From Phytomonospora endophytica (lineage in GTDB: Bacteria > Actinomycetota > Actinomycetes > Mycobacteriales > Micromonosporaceae), in the NCBI RefSeq assembly GCF_014202425.1, contig NZ_JACHGT010000003.1, positions 1-64,000 of the forward strand: DNA of 64,000 nucleotides, in the 5' to 3' direction. Both the position numbers and the translations under genes were made by a program. The notes below the pieces were generated by a model. That model did no database searches. It had not been told where the DNA came from and worked only from the letters and a program-made list of their open reading frames with translations. Below, piece after piece: positions 1 to 7,926 of the stretch; positions within the stretch are counted from its first letter, which is position 1, and the number at the start of each line of letters is the position of its first letter.

Positions 1-2
1 CC

Positions 3-79
3 GCACCCCCCACCCCGCACCCCGCACCCCGCACCCCGCACCCCGCACCCCGCACCCCGCACCCCGCACCCCGCACCCC
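3..79. repeat. Tandem 7-bp repeat (GCACCCC)n
   Basis: From 17 to 79 the unit GCACCCC is repeated nine times without error, preceded by slightly degenerate copies from 3. The period is not a multiple of three, so a change in copy number would shift any reading frame across it. It lies at the window edge and I see no gene covering it. Bases 80-183 hold no other recognisable element apart from the ribosome-binding site of the next gene. Confidence 0.9.
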
Positions 80-183
80 TGTCCCCTTCACCCGGCCCCG
101 TTCTCGCCCCTCAATACACCCCGCCCGCCTTTGTTCGAATCTTCTTCGCGGGAATTGTCAGACCGTTGGTGGAGTCTGTCTTC

Positions 184-591
184 ATGGCCGCCCGGAATGT
201 TGAGCCGGGGCCCGCGTCGATTCCGTTGCGCGAGGCTCGGATCCGGTTCACTCAGCTCGTGTCTCTTGCCGATCTCAATAATTCGACGACGATCGTGACG
301 CGTGATGGTGATTCGCGTCCGGTTGCCGCGATCGTGCCTGCTTCGGCTCTTCGGGCTGTGCAGGCGGCGCCTCCGCCGGACGCGGATTGGCGTGCGACGG
401 TGAATGCCGGGTGGGCTCGGCGTTTGCAGACTTTGCGTGAGCAGTTGTCGAGTCGGCATGTCGCGGAGCGGCGTGTCCTGGTGGATGCTCTGGAGAAGGC
501 GTGGGAGGAGTTGGACCGTTTGGCTCGTCCGGGGTCTGATCGTGGGGTGGAGTCCTTGCGGGCGGCGCAGGCGCATCTGCTGGGGCGTTGA
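184..591 (+). CDS. Phd/YefM-like antitoxin-type protein (orphan)
   Basis: A protein of about 135 aa. The N-terminal half (residues about 10-50) has the layout of the Phd/YefM antitoxin fold: a plain amphipathic helix (IPLREARIRFTQLV), then a beta-strand segment with TTIVTRDGDSRPVAAIVPAS. The C-terminal half is helical and charged, as in toxin-binding tails, but I do not recognise a partner. ATG 184 is chosen because GGTGGAG lies 9 nt upstream; in-frame TTG 166 and GTG 169 lack such a site. No toxin gene follows, since the next gene is convergent only 5 bp away. A toxin could lie left of the window, or this may be a stand-alone DNA-binding protein. The family call is by motif appearance only. 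Confidence 0.6.
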   Translation: MAARNVEPGPASIPLREARIRFTQLVSLADLNNSTTIVTRDGDSRPVAAIVPASALRAVQAAPPPDADWRATVNAGWARRLQTLREQLSSRHVAERRVLVDALEKAWEELDRLARPGSDRGVESLRAAQAHLLGR

Positions 592-596
592 CGTTC

Positions 597-1718
597 TCAG
601 TCGCCGGCTTCGATGAGTTCGAAGGGCACGGTGGTTTGTTTGGGCACGTCTTCGCCGCGTAGTTGGGCGAGGAGGTGGTCGACGGCGGTGCGTCCCATGG
701 CGCGCTGGCCTTGGCGGATGTGGGTGAAGCGGGGTCCGTCGATGGGGTCGGGTGGGGTGTCGAAGCAGGTGATGACGGGTTTGGTGGTCCCGTCTGGGGT
801 GTTGAGTGCTCGTTCGACTATTCGGGCGAGGTTGTATTCGCAGACCATGTACGCGGTGATGTCGGGGTTGGCGGCGTGGTATTCGGCGACTCTGTCGACG
901 TCGGCGGCGACTATGTCGGGGGTGAACGCTCCGGGGAGTCCGCCGCGCATTTCGGTGAGGAGTCGTTGGTCTGTGGTGGGGAGTCCGTGCCGGGTGTAGG
1001 CGGCGCGGTAGCCGGTGAGTCGTTCTTCGATGGAGGACGTGTTGGCGGGGGGTGAGGACACGAATCCGATGTGGCGGTGTCCTTGCCGGAGGAGTTTTTC
1101 GGTGAGGGCGTGTGCGGCGGCTTCGTTGTCGGTGTGGACGGCGCAGGCGGGGATTCCGGAGAGGTACCGGTCGACGAGTACGAGTGGGCTGCCGCCGAGG
1201 ATGACGCGGAGCAGGCTGGCGTTGTAGTACTCGCCGTGTACGGGGAAGACGATGAGTCCGTCGGCTCGGCCGGTGTCGACGAGGGATTCGATGACTTCTT
1301 CTTCGACGTCCTGGAGTCCGCGGGTGCGGCGGACGATGAGGCTGATTCCGTGTTCGGCGCAGCGTTCTTCGATGCCGCAGAGGAGTTCGAGTCCGTAGGC
1401 GTCGGAGACGTCGGGGATGACGAGGGCGATGGCGGCGGGGGACGGCGTGGGGTTCTTGCTGCGGCCGGTTCCGGCGAGGTCGAGGGTGTCGAGGTCGGGG
1501 AGTTCGGGGACGACGAAGGACCCTTTGCCGCGGATGCGGTCGATGACGCCGGCTTCGCGGAGTATCTCCAGGGCGCGTTTGGAGGTGATCCGGCTGACTT
1601 CGAAGCGTTCGGCGAGCTCCATCTCGGAGGGTACGCGTGCTCCTGGGGTGAGTGATCCGGCGCGGATCTCGGCGAGTACGAAGTCGCAGATCTGCGCGTA
1701 GAGCAGTGGGGCTCCCAC
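597..1718 (-). CDS. GntR/LacI hybrid transcriptional regulator of the mannan locus
   Basis: A 373-aa regulator. Residues about 1-70 are a GntR-type winged helix (VPSEMELAERFEVSRITSKR, then the wing IDRIRGKGSFVV). Residues about 95-370 are a LacI/periplasmic-binding-protein-like sugar-sensing domain (IALVIPDVSDAYG; ADGLIVFP; GHRHIGFVSSP). This architecture is that of AraR-type regulators, which bind operators near sugar-utilisation genes and release them when an inducer sugar binds. GTG 1718 has GGGGAG about 8 nt upstream. The gene is divergent from the GH76 mannanase gene, and the 190-bp region between carries a palindrome and ATACCAA repeats that are probably its sites. Repression with induction by mannose or mannobiose is inferred from context. 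Confidence 0.88.
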   Translation of the reverse strand: MGAPLLYAQICDFVLAEIRAGSLTPGARVPSEMELAERFEVSRITSKRALEILREAGVIDRIRGKGSFVVPELPDLDTLDLAGTGRSKNPTPSPAAIALVIPDVSDAYGLELLCGIEERCAEHGISLIVRRTRGLQDVEEEVIESLVDTGRADGLIVFPVHGEYYNASLLRVILGGSPLVLVDRYLSGIPACAVHTDNEAAAHALTEKLLRQGHRHIGFVSSPPANTSSIEERLTGYRAAYTRHGLPTTDQRLLTEMRGGLPGAFTPDIVAADVDRVAEYHAANPDITAYMVCEYNLARIVERALNTPDGTTKPVITCFDTPPDPIDGPRFTHIRQGQRAMGRTAVDHLLAQLRGEDVPKQTTVPFELIEAGD

Positions 1719-1743
1719 GTGGATGTTCTCCCCTGTCCGGCGA

Positions 1744-1790
1744 TTGGTATGCCGCTCGATCCTATCGGCATACCAAGTTACATACCAAGT
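1744..1790. promoter_or_regulatory. Operator palindrome and repeat for the GntR/LacI regulator
   Basis: TTGGTATGCCG (1744-1754) and CGGCATACCAA (1766-1776) form a perfect 11-bp inverted repeat with an 11-bp spacer. CATACCAAGT occurs twice as a direct repeat (1769-1778 and 1781-1790). The half-site ATACCAA recurs at 1847-1853 inside the downstream promoter. The position between the divergent regulator and mannanase genes suggests autoregulation plus control of the mannan operon. Confidence 0.7.
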
Positions 1791-1839
1791 GGCTCAAGGT
1801 CGGCGAGTCTCTGCCTGGCAAAGTATATACAAGCAGGTG

Positions 1840-1868
1840 TTGACATATACCAACCGCGTCTCTAGGGT
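1840..1868 (+). promoter_or_regulatory. Sigma-70-type promoter of the mannan operon
   Basis: A consensus -35 box TTGACA (1840-1845), a 17-bp spacer and a -10-like TAGGGT (1863-1868) lie 42 bp upstream of the GH76 start. The spacer begins with TATACCAA, a copy of the operator half-site, and the palindrome GTATATAC lies just upstream (1823-1830). Bound regulator would therefore block this promoter. Confidence 0.7.
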
Positions 1869-1909
1869 TTCGGCCAGATGTCAGGCATGTCAAGCGAGGG
1901 AAGTCCATC

Positions 1910-3442
1910 GTGAGATTCAAGGCCGTAACCACCTGCGCCGCCCTCGCGGCCGCGCTGCTGCTCCCCGCGCTCGCCGTCGCCCCCGAACCGGCGCGGGCGG
2001 CGACCACCGCCGACGCCGACACCGCCATGGACGCGTTCGTCGCGGCCTACTGGGACCCGGCGAAGAAGTACTTCTACACCAACAGCGACCACCAGATCCA
2101 TCCCGAGCACGCGCACGGTCCCGAAGGCGGCCTCTACACCGACTTCTGGTGGGAGGCGCAGCTGTGGGAGCTGGTCATGGACGCCTACGAGCGGACCGGC
2201 GAACCCGGGTACCGCCAGATGATCGACGACGTCTACGACGGCTTCACCGCCTACTACCCGTCTTTCGCCAATGACTACAACGACGACATCGGCTGGTGGG
2301 CCCTGGCCGGTGCCCGGGCCTTCGAGATCACCGGCGACACCCGCTATCTGACGACCTCCACGGCCCTCTTCGACCGCCTGTGGGCGCATGAGGACGCGAC
2401 CTTCGGCGGCGGGATCTGGTGGAAGAACACCGTCCACGACCAGAAGAACGTCGCCACGAACGCGCCGGCGGCGATGACCGCCGTCCGTCTCTACGAGGCC
2501 ACCGGCACGACCGCCTACCTCGACAAGGCGAAAGAGCTGTTCGCGTGGCTCGCCGACCGGCTGGAGTCCGGCGGGCACGTCTACGACCACCTGGAGGGTC
2601 CCGGTTCGGGAACCCTCGTGAAGTGGGACTTCACCTACAACTTCGGCACCTACATCGGCGCCGCCACCGAGCTGTACGAGGCCACCGGCGACGCCGCCTA
2701 CCTCGCGCGGGCGACCGGCGCGGGCGACTGGGCCACCACCCACCTCGTCAACGGCGGGACGATCAACTTCGAGGGCATCGACGACGGCGGCGGTTTCAAG
2801 AGCCTCCTCGTCCGCGGCCTGACCCGCCTCGCCACCGGCCACGGTCGCACGGAGTACCTGGACTTCCTTCAGCACAACGCGAGCCAGGCCTGGAACCAGC
2901 GACGCGCCGACGGCCTCGTCGGCCCGAACTGGTCGGCGCCCGCGCCTTCGGGCAACCTCCAGTCCCTGACCGCGGCGGCCGCGGTCAGCGCCCTCCAGGT
3001 CGTACCGCCCGACGGCGGGACCGGCATCGAGCCCGACAACGGCGTCTACGAGGCCGAGAACGGTGTGACGACCGAACTCGGCGCCGAGAGCACCAGCCCC
3101 GGCTTCACCGGCCGCGGCTATCTCGCCGGGTGGTCGGCGGCGAACCAGCAGGTCACCTTCCACGTCAACCTCGCCGAGGCGGGCGCCCACGAGCTCGGCC
3201 TGCGCTACGCCGCCGCGGCCGGCGAGGCCACCCGCGGACTGCTCATCAACGGGGAACTCGTCGCGACGAACCACCGCTTCCCGGGCACGGCCGGCTGGGA
3301 CGCCTGGGCCACGACGGTCCTCGACGGCATCGACCTCGACGCCGGCCACAACACGATCGTCGTCCTGCTCGATCCCGCGCGGGGAAACGGGAACTGGCTC
3401 AACTTCGACCGGATGACCGTCACCCGCACCGGCCTTTCCTGA
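1910..3442 (+). CDS. Secreted GH76 alpha-1,6-mannanase with C-terminal carbohydrate-binding domain
   Basis: A 510-aa exported hydrolase. A signal peptide ends after about residue 30 (ARA). Residues about 35-370 are a GH76 (alpha/alpha)6 barrel: WWEAQLWELVMDAY, then NDYNDDIGWW with the paired catalytic Asp residues at 125-126. Residues about 375-510 are a beta-sandwich of the CBM6/35 type (VYEAENG, GYLAGW, NWLNFDRMTV). GH76 enzymes cleave the alpha-1,6-mannan backbone of fungal or mycobacterial-type mannans into short oligosaccharides. GTG 1910 has GAGGGAAG about 8 nt upstream. It is the first gene of the mannan operon. The gene is full length for the family with an added binding domain. Confidence 0.92.
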   Translation: MRFKAVTTCAALAAALLLPALAVAPEPARAATTADADTAMDAFVAAYWDPAKKYFYTNSDHQIHPEHAHGPEGGLYTDFWWEAQLWELVMDAYERTGEPGYRQMIDDVYDGFTAYYPSFANDYNDDIGWWALAGARAFEITGDTRYLTTSTALFDRLWAHEDATFGGGIWWKNTVHDQKNVATNAPAAMTAVRLYEATGTTAYLDKAKELFAWLADRLESGGHVYDHLEGPGSGTLVKWDFTYNFGTYIGAATELYEATGDAAYLARATGAGDWATTHLVNGGTINFEGIDDGGGFKSLLVRGLTRLATGHGRTEYLDFLQHNASQAWNQRRADGLVGPNWSAPAPSGNLQSLTAAAAVSALQVVPPDGGTGIEPDNGVYEAENGVTTELGAESTSPGFTGRGYLAGWSAANQQVTFHVNLAEAGAHELGLRYAAAAGEATRGLLINGELVATNHRFPGTAGWDAWATTVLDGIDLDAGHNTIVVLLDPARGNGNWLNFDRMTVTRTGLS

Positions 3443-3448
3443 CCCCTT

Positions 3449-3484
3449 GGCCCGGCGGCCGGACAGCCCGCCGCCCGCCGGGCC
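3449..3484 (+). terminator. Intergenic stem-loop after the GH76 gene
   Basis: GGCCCGGCGG (3449-3458) pairs perfectly with CCGCCGGGCC (3475-3484). There is no T-run, so it may be a partial terminator or a 3'-end stabiliser that sets the level of the secreted enzyme above that of downstream genes. Confidence 0.5.
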
Positions 3485-3514
3485 CATCACCCCTCACCAC
3501 CACTGGAGCACCCC

Positions 3515-4807
3515 ATGGCCGTACCAGGCGCCGGGACCATCGACCGCGCCGGCGACCGGATCGCCGAGCGGCTCGGCGACGAGCGCGCGCTCGGCATCTT
3601 CCGCCGCGCGATGACCGAGACCCTCGACCGGGCCGTCGAGACCCTCGCCGACGGCACGACCTTCGTCATCACCGGCGACATCCCGGCGATGTGGCTGCGC
3701 GACTCCTCGGCGCAGCTGCGGCCCTACCTCTACCTCGCCGGCGATCCCGAGCTGGCCGCGCTGATCGCGGGGGCCGTCGAGCGGCAGTGCGAGTACATCG
3801 TCCTCGACCCGTACGCCAACGCCTTCAACCGCGCGCCCGACGGCGCCGGGCACTCCGGTGACCGCACCGACATGAACCCGTGGGTGTGGGAGCGCAAGTA
3901 CGAGGTCGACTCCCTGTGCCACCCGGTCCAGCTCGCCTATCTGCTGTGGCGGGTCACGGGCTCGGCAGCGCATCTCGGTGAGCGTTTCCGCGCCGCCGCC
4001 GAGGCGATCCTGCGGGTCCTGCGCACCGAGCAGGACCACGAGAACCGTTCCCCGTACCGCTTCGAGCGCGACGACTGCCCGGCGAGCGACACGCTCGTCC
4101 GCGACGGACTCGGTCCGGTGACCGCCGTGACCGGGATGACCTGGAGCGCGTTCCGCCCCAGCGACGACGCCTGCCGCCACGGCTTCAACGTTCCCGGGAA
4201 CCTTTTCGCCGCGACGGCCCTGGGCCATCTCGAAGAGATCGCCCACGAGGTCTTCGACGACGGTGACCTCGCCGCCCGGGCCGCGCGCCTGCGCGCCGAG
4301 ATCAGCGCGGGCGTCGCCGCGCACGGCGTCGTCGACCACCCCCGCTTCGGCCGGATCTACGCCTACGAGGTCGACGGCCTGGGCGATGCGAACCTCATGG
4401 ACGACGCCAACGTGCCGAGCCTGCTGTCCCTGCCGATGCTCGGGGCCGTCGACGCCGGCGACCCGGTCTACGCCGCCACCCGCCGCTTTGTGCTCAGCGA
4501 CGCCAACCCGCACTTCCACGCCGGCACCGCCGCCGCCGGGATCGGCAGCCCGCACACCCCCGACGGTCACGTCTGGCCGATCGCGCTGGCCGTCGAGGGC
4601 CTCACCGCCGAAGACGCCGCCGAACGCGCCCGCCTCATCGCGACCCTCCGCGACACCGACGCCGGAACCGGCCGCATGCACGAGTCCTTCCACCGCGACC
4701 GGCCGGAGACCTACACCCGCGAATGGTTCTCGTGGGCCGACGCGATGTACTGCGAGCTGCTCCTGCGCCACAGCGGCCTGCGCCTCGACGCCGAGGCGCG
4801 GCGATGA
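3515..4807 (+). CDS. GH125 exo-alpha-1,6-mannosidase
   Basis: A 430-aa protein with no signal peptide, so cytoplasmic. The GH125 (formerly DUF1237) signature GDIPAMWLRDS lies at residues 54-64. The family pattern continues along the chain (NAFNRAPDG; NPWVWERKYEVDSLC; WSAFRPSDD; GSPHTPDGHVWPIAL). GH125 enzymes are inverting exo-alpha-1,6-mannosidases that trim mannose from the non-reducing end of imported manno-oligosaccharides. The gene follows the secreted mannanase, and its stop codon overlaps the start of the first permease gene (ATGA at 4804-4807). This indicates co-translation with the transporter and a uptake-then-hydrolysis scheme. Confidence 0.92.
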   Translation: MAVPGAGTIDRAGDRIAERLGDERALGIFRRAMTETLDRAVETLADGTTFVITGDIPAMWLRDSSAQLRPYLYLAGDPELAALIAGAVERQCEYIVLDPYANAFNRAPDGAGHSGDRTDMNPWVWERKYEVDSLCHPVQLAYLLWRVTGSAAHLGERFRAAAEAILRVLRTEQDHENRSPYRFERDDCPASDTLVRDGLGPVTAVTGMTWSAFRPSDDACRHGFNVPGNLFAATALGHLEEIAHEVFDDGDLAARAARLRAEISAGVAAHGVVDHPRFGRIYAYEVDGLGDANLMDDANVPSLLSLPMLGAVDAGDPVYAATRRFVLSDANPHFHAGTAAAGIGSPHTPDGHVWPIALAVEGLTAEDAAERARLIATLRDTDAGTGRMHESFHRDRPETYTREWFSWADAMYCELLLRHSGLRLDAEARR

Positions 4808-5709
4808 GCGCCGTCGCGCCGGTCCGGAGACGTCGGCCCGGCCGGGCCCGCCGCCACCGGCAACGGCACGGCTACCTGTTCATCGCGCTGCCCATGCTGC
4901 TGTTCGCGGTGTTCACGGTCCTGCCCATCGCGATGGCCTTCGTCCTGAGCTTCACCGACTACAGCGTCATCGGCGAGACGAACTGGACCGCACTGGGCAA
5001 CTACACGCGGATCTTCCACGACCCGTACTTCACCACCGCACTGGTCAACACCGTCGTCTACACGCTCATGTACGTGCCGCTGGGCATCGCCGTCGCGCTC
5101 GGCGCCGCGATGCTGCTCAACCGGCGGGTCAGGGCCGTCAAGATCTACCGGACGATGTTCTACATCCCGGTCATCTCCTCGACCGTTGCCACCGCGACGA
5201 TCTGGTACTGGCTGCTCAACCCGCAGTACGGCCTGCTCAACGTCTTTCTCGGCTGGTTCGGCATCGACGGCCCAGCCTGGCTGCACGACTCGACGTGGGC
5301 GATGCCCGCCATCGTGATGATGGCCGTGTGGGCGGGCTTCGGCACGAACATGATGATCTACCTCGCCGGGCTCAAGGCCGTCCCACGCGAACTCTACGAG
5401 GCCGCCCGGCTCGACGGCGCCAACGCCTGGCAGGCCTTCCGGCACGTGACGCTCCCGCAGCTGCGCCGGACCACCTTCTTCGTGTCCACGCTGCTGATCA
5501 TCAGCGCGTTCCAGGTCTTCGACCAGGCCTACGTCCTCACCAAGGGCGGACCGGGCAACTCGACGATCACCCTCGTCTACTACATCTACAACAAGGGCTT
5601 CGGGAAGCTGGAGATGGGCTACGCCTCGGCCATCTCCTTCGTCCTCGCCGCGATCATCCTGGTCTTCGCGATCGTCAACGCGCGGGCCGTCGACCGGGAG
5701 AACAGGTGA
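4804..5709 (+). CDS. Sugar ABC transporter permease (MalF-like)
   Basis: A 301-aa inner-membrane permease with about six membrane segments. The N-terminus is strongly basic ([15 protein letters not shown]) before the first helix. The binding-protein-dependent permease EAA loop lies near residue 200 (YEAARLDGANAWQAFRHVTLP), where the transport ATPase docks. Start ATG 4804 overlaps the GH125 stop. It pairs with the next gene to form the heterodimeric channel for manno-oligosaccharides. No ATPase gene lies in the operon, so it probably uses a shared MsiK-type ATPase encoded elsewhere, as is usual for actinobacterial sugar importers. Confidence 0.92.
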   Translation: MSAVAPVRRRRPGRARRHRQRHGYLFIALPMLLFAVFTVLPIAMAFVLSFTDYSVIGETNWTALGNYTRIFHDPYFTTALVNTVVYTLMYVPLGIAVALGAAMLLNRRVRAVKIYRTMFYIPVISSTVATATIWYWLLNPQYGLLNVFLGWFGIDGPAWLHDSTWAMPAIVMMAVWAGFGTNMMIYLAGLKAVPRELYEAARLDGANAWQAFRHVTLPQLRRTTFFVSTLLIISAFQVFDQAYVLTKGGPGNSTITLVYYIYNKGFGKLEMGYASAISFVLAAIILVFAIVNARAVDRENR

Positions 5710-6584
5710 CGACCGTGTCCACGATCGCACGCCGCCGCGTCAACTCGGCCGTCTGGTACGTCGCCGTCACCGCCCTCAGCCTGGCCACGGTCTTCCCCCT
5801 GATATGGACCCTCGCCACCTCCTTCAAAGGCGAAGGCGAGATCCTCGGCGGCTCCGGCCTGCTCCCGCGCGACTTCTCCCTCGGCAACTACGCCGACGCG
5901 CTGACCGAGGTCCCCTTCGTCCGCTACATCCTCAACAGCCTCGCCATCGCCCTGGCGGGCGCGGCCACCAACATGTTCTTCGGCGGCCTCGCCGGATACG
6001 CCTTCGCCAAACTCGAATTCCGCTTCAAACGCTCCCTCTTCCTCACCCTGATCGCCTCGATGAGCATCCCGGCGGTCGTCACCATGATCCCGCTGTTCCT
6101 CATCCTGAAGAGGTTCCCGCTCCTCGGCGGCAACGACCTCCTCGGCGAAGGCGGCGTCGGCTTCATCAACAGCTACTGGGCGGTGATCCTGCCCGGAGCG
6201 GCCGGCGGCTTCGCGATCTTCTTCATGCGCCAGTTCTTCGGCACCCTCCCCGACGAACTCGGCGAGGCCGCCCGCATCGACGGCGCCGGCGAGTTCACCG
6301 TCTTCCGCCGCGTCTACCTGCCACTGGCGAAAGGCCCCCTCGCCGTCCTCGGCCTGCTGACCTTCCAGGCCGGGTGGAACAGCTTCATGTGGCCCCTGAT
6401 CGTCCTCAACAACCGGGACATGATGACCGTCCAGGTCGGCCTGTCGGCCTTCGTGACCGACCACCAGACCCAGTACGGCCCCCTCATGGCCGGAACCGTC
6501 ATCGCCAGCCTCCCCGTACTCGTCGTGTTCCTGTTCGGGCAGCGCTACCTCATCGACGGCATCGCCCACTCCGGCATCAAATGA
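5706..6584 (+). CDS. Sugar ABC transporter permease (MalG-like)
   Basis: A 292-aa permease of the carbohydrate-uptake CUT1 type. It has about six membrane segments and an EAA loop (LGEAARIDGAGEFTVFRRVY) around residues 185-205. GTG 5706 overlaps the stop of the preceding permease (GTGA); a second in-frame GTG lies at 5715. It is the partner subunit of the upstream permease. The gene sits between that permease and the solute-binding lipoprotein, the standard CUT1 arrangement. Confidence 0.92.
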   Translation: MTTVSTIARRRVNSAVWYVAVTALSLATVFPLIWTLATSFKGEGEILGGSGLLPRDFSLGNYADALTEVPFVRYILNSLAIALAGAATNMFFGGLAGYAFAKLEFRFKRSLFLTLIASMSIPAVVTMIPLFLILKRFPLLGGNDLLGEGGVGFINSYWAVILPGAAGGFAIFFMRQFFGTLPDELGEAARIDGAGEFTVFRRVYLPLAKGPLAVLGLLTFQAGWNSFMWPLIVLNNRDMMTVQVGLSAFVTDHQTQYGPLMAGTVIASLPVLVVFLFGQRYLIDGIAHSGIK

Positions 6585-6610
6585 CCGCCCCCACCACCTT
6601 GGAGCCAGTG

Positions 6611-7867
6611 ATGACATCCCCGCACCCCGGATTGACCCGCCGCCACGCCCTCATGGGCCTCGGCGTCGGCGCGCTCGCCCTCGCCGGATGCACCGCCGAT
6701 CCCGGCTCCGGCGCCGGCGACGGCACGATCACCATGTGGGGATCGTGGTCCGGTGAGCAGATCGGCCAGCTGGAGAAGCAGATCGCGGCCTTCAACGCCG
6801 CCCAGAGCGAGATCGAGGTCCGCTACGAGGCACAGGAACTCGTCGAGCAGAAACTCCTCACCGCCATCGCCGGCGGGGGAGTCCCCGACATCGTCCTGTG
6901 GGACCGTTACCAGACCGCCGTCTACGCCGCCAAGGGCGCGCTGGCGCCCCTCGGCGAACTCGTCGAACGCGACGGCGTCGACCTGGGCGCGTTCTACCAG
7001 CCGCCCGTCAGCGAGATGACCGTCGACGGCACCCTCTACGGCCTGCCGCTCCTGGTCGACAACCGGTCCCTGTTCTACAACAGGGAACTCCTCACCGAGG
7101 CCGGTCTCACCCCGCCCGGGACCTGGACCGAACTCGCCGACGCCGCCGAGGAGCTGACCGTCCGCGAGAACGGGCGGCTGAAACGCGCCGGGCTGATGCT
7201 CGACGATCCCGGCCTGTTCAACATCTGGCTGCTCCAGGCCGGCGGGAGCCTCCTGGGCGCCGACGGGAAGTCCGTCGGTTTCAACAGCGACGCCGGGCGC
7301 GCCGTCCTCGACTTCTGGGACGACCTGCTGCGCCGCCGGAAGGTCTTCGAACTCGGCTTCGGCGACGGCGTCGACGCCTTCGCGCAGCGGAACGCCGCCT
7401 TCAAGTACGACGGCCCGTGGGCACTGTCGACCTACGACGCCGTCGACGGACTGTCCTACGGCGTCGTCCCGCCCGTCACCGGCGCCGCCGGGACCGGCGC
7501 GATCACCGGCGGGTTCGGCCTGGTCATCCCCGAGGGCGCGCCGAACAGGGAGGCCGCCTGGACCTTCGCGAAATGGTGGACCACCAACGCCGCCAACGGC
7601 GTCGACTTCGCACGGATCAGCGGCTGGATCCCGGCCACGGTCGCCGCCGCGAAAGACCCCTTCTTCACCGAGGACGAGCACTACGCGGCCTTCATCACCG
7701 CCATGGACTACGCCCAGGTCCGCCCTACCGTCACCGGCTACGCCGACGTCGAGGCCCTGGCTCTGCTCCCCGCGCTGGAGAAGTTCATGGCCGGTGAGCT
7801 CTCGGCCGCCGAAGCCCTCGCCCAAGCCGAGACGCAGGGCAACCAGATCCTCGGCGAGAACGCCTGA
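6611..7867 (+). CDS. Sugar ABC transporter substrate-binding lipoprotein
   Basis: A 418-aa extracytoplasmic binding protein. The N-terminus has a twin-arginine-like signal (TRRHALMG) and a lipobox LAGC, so it is a lipid-anchored solute receptor. The mature part matches family 1 solute-binding proteins (ITMWGSWSGEQIGQLEKQI; GVPDIVLWDRY; LPLLVDNRSLFYN). Start ATG 6611 is preferred because GGAG lies 6 nt upstream. In-frame ATG 6581 would overlap the permease stop but has no ribosome-binding site. The probable ligands are the alpha-1,6-manno-oligosaccharides made by the secreted GH76. Confidence 0.92.
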   Translation: MTSPHPGLTRRHALMGLGVGALALAGCTADPGSGAGDGTITMWGSWSGEQIGQLEKQIAAFNAAQSEIEVRYEAQELVEQKLLTAIAGGGVPDIVLWDRYQTAVYAAKGALAPLGELVERDGVDLGAFYQPPVSEMTVDGTLYGLPLLVDNRSLFYNRELLTEAGLTPPGTWTELADAAEELTVRENGRLKRAGLMLDDPGLFNIWLLQAGGSLLGADGKSVGFNSDAGRAVLDFWDDLLRRRKVFELGFGDGVDAFAQRNAAFKYDGPWALSTYDAVDGLSYGVVPPVTGAAGTGAITGGFGLVIPEGAPNREAAWTFAKWWTTNAANGVDFARISGWIPATVAAAKDPFFTEDEHYAAFITAMDYAQVRPTVTGYADVEALALLPALEKFMAGELSAAEALAQAETQGNQILGENA

Positions 7868-7871
7868 GACC

Positions 7872-7894
7872 CGGGCCGCCCGCCGGGCGGCCCG
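7872..7894 (+). terminator. Perfect stem-loop after the binding-protein gene
   Basis: CGGGCCGCCC (7872-7881), loop GCC, then GGGCGGCCCG (7885-7894): a 10-bp stem with a 3-nt loop, 4 bp after the stop. It lacks a T-run. A hairpin here often makes the receptor mRNA more abundant than that of downstream genes. Confidence 0.55.
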
Positions 7895-7926
7895 CCACGA
7901 CCACCGGCGATACGGAGACCGCACCA

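Noticed and set aside
1862-3490. A 542-codon leftward open frame opposite the GH76 gene (and similar long antisense frames at 10434-12533, 3494-4771, 18210-19964 and 23726-26278)
   Set aside because: Products are low-complexity Gly/Arg/Val/Ala strings without domains, and each lies opposite a gene with a clear family. Long antisense frames are expected in GC-rich coding DNA.
6581-6613. Upstream ATG 6581 as start of the binding lipoprotein
   Set aside because: It overlaps the permease stop neatly but has no ribosome-binding site, and it places extra residues before the signal sequence. ATG 6611 has GGAG at proper distance.
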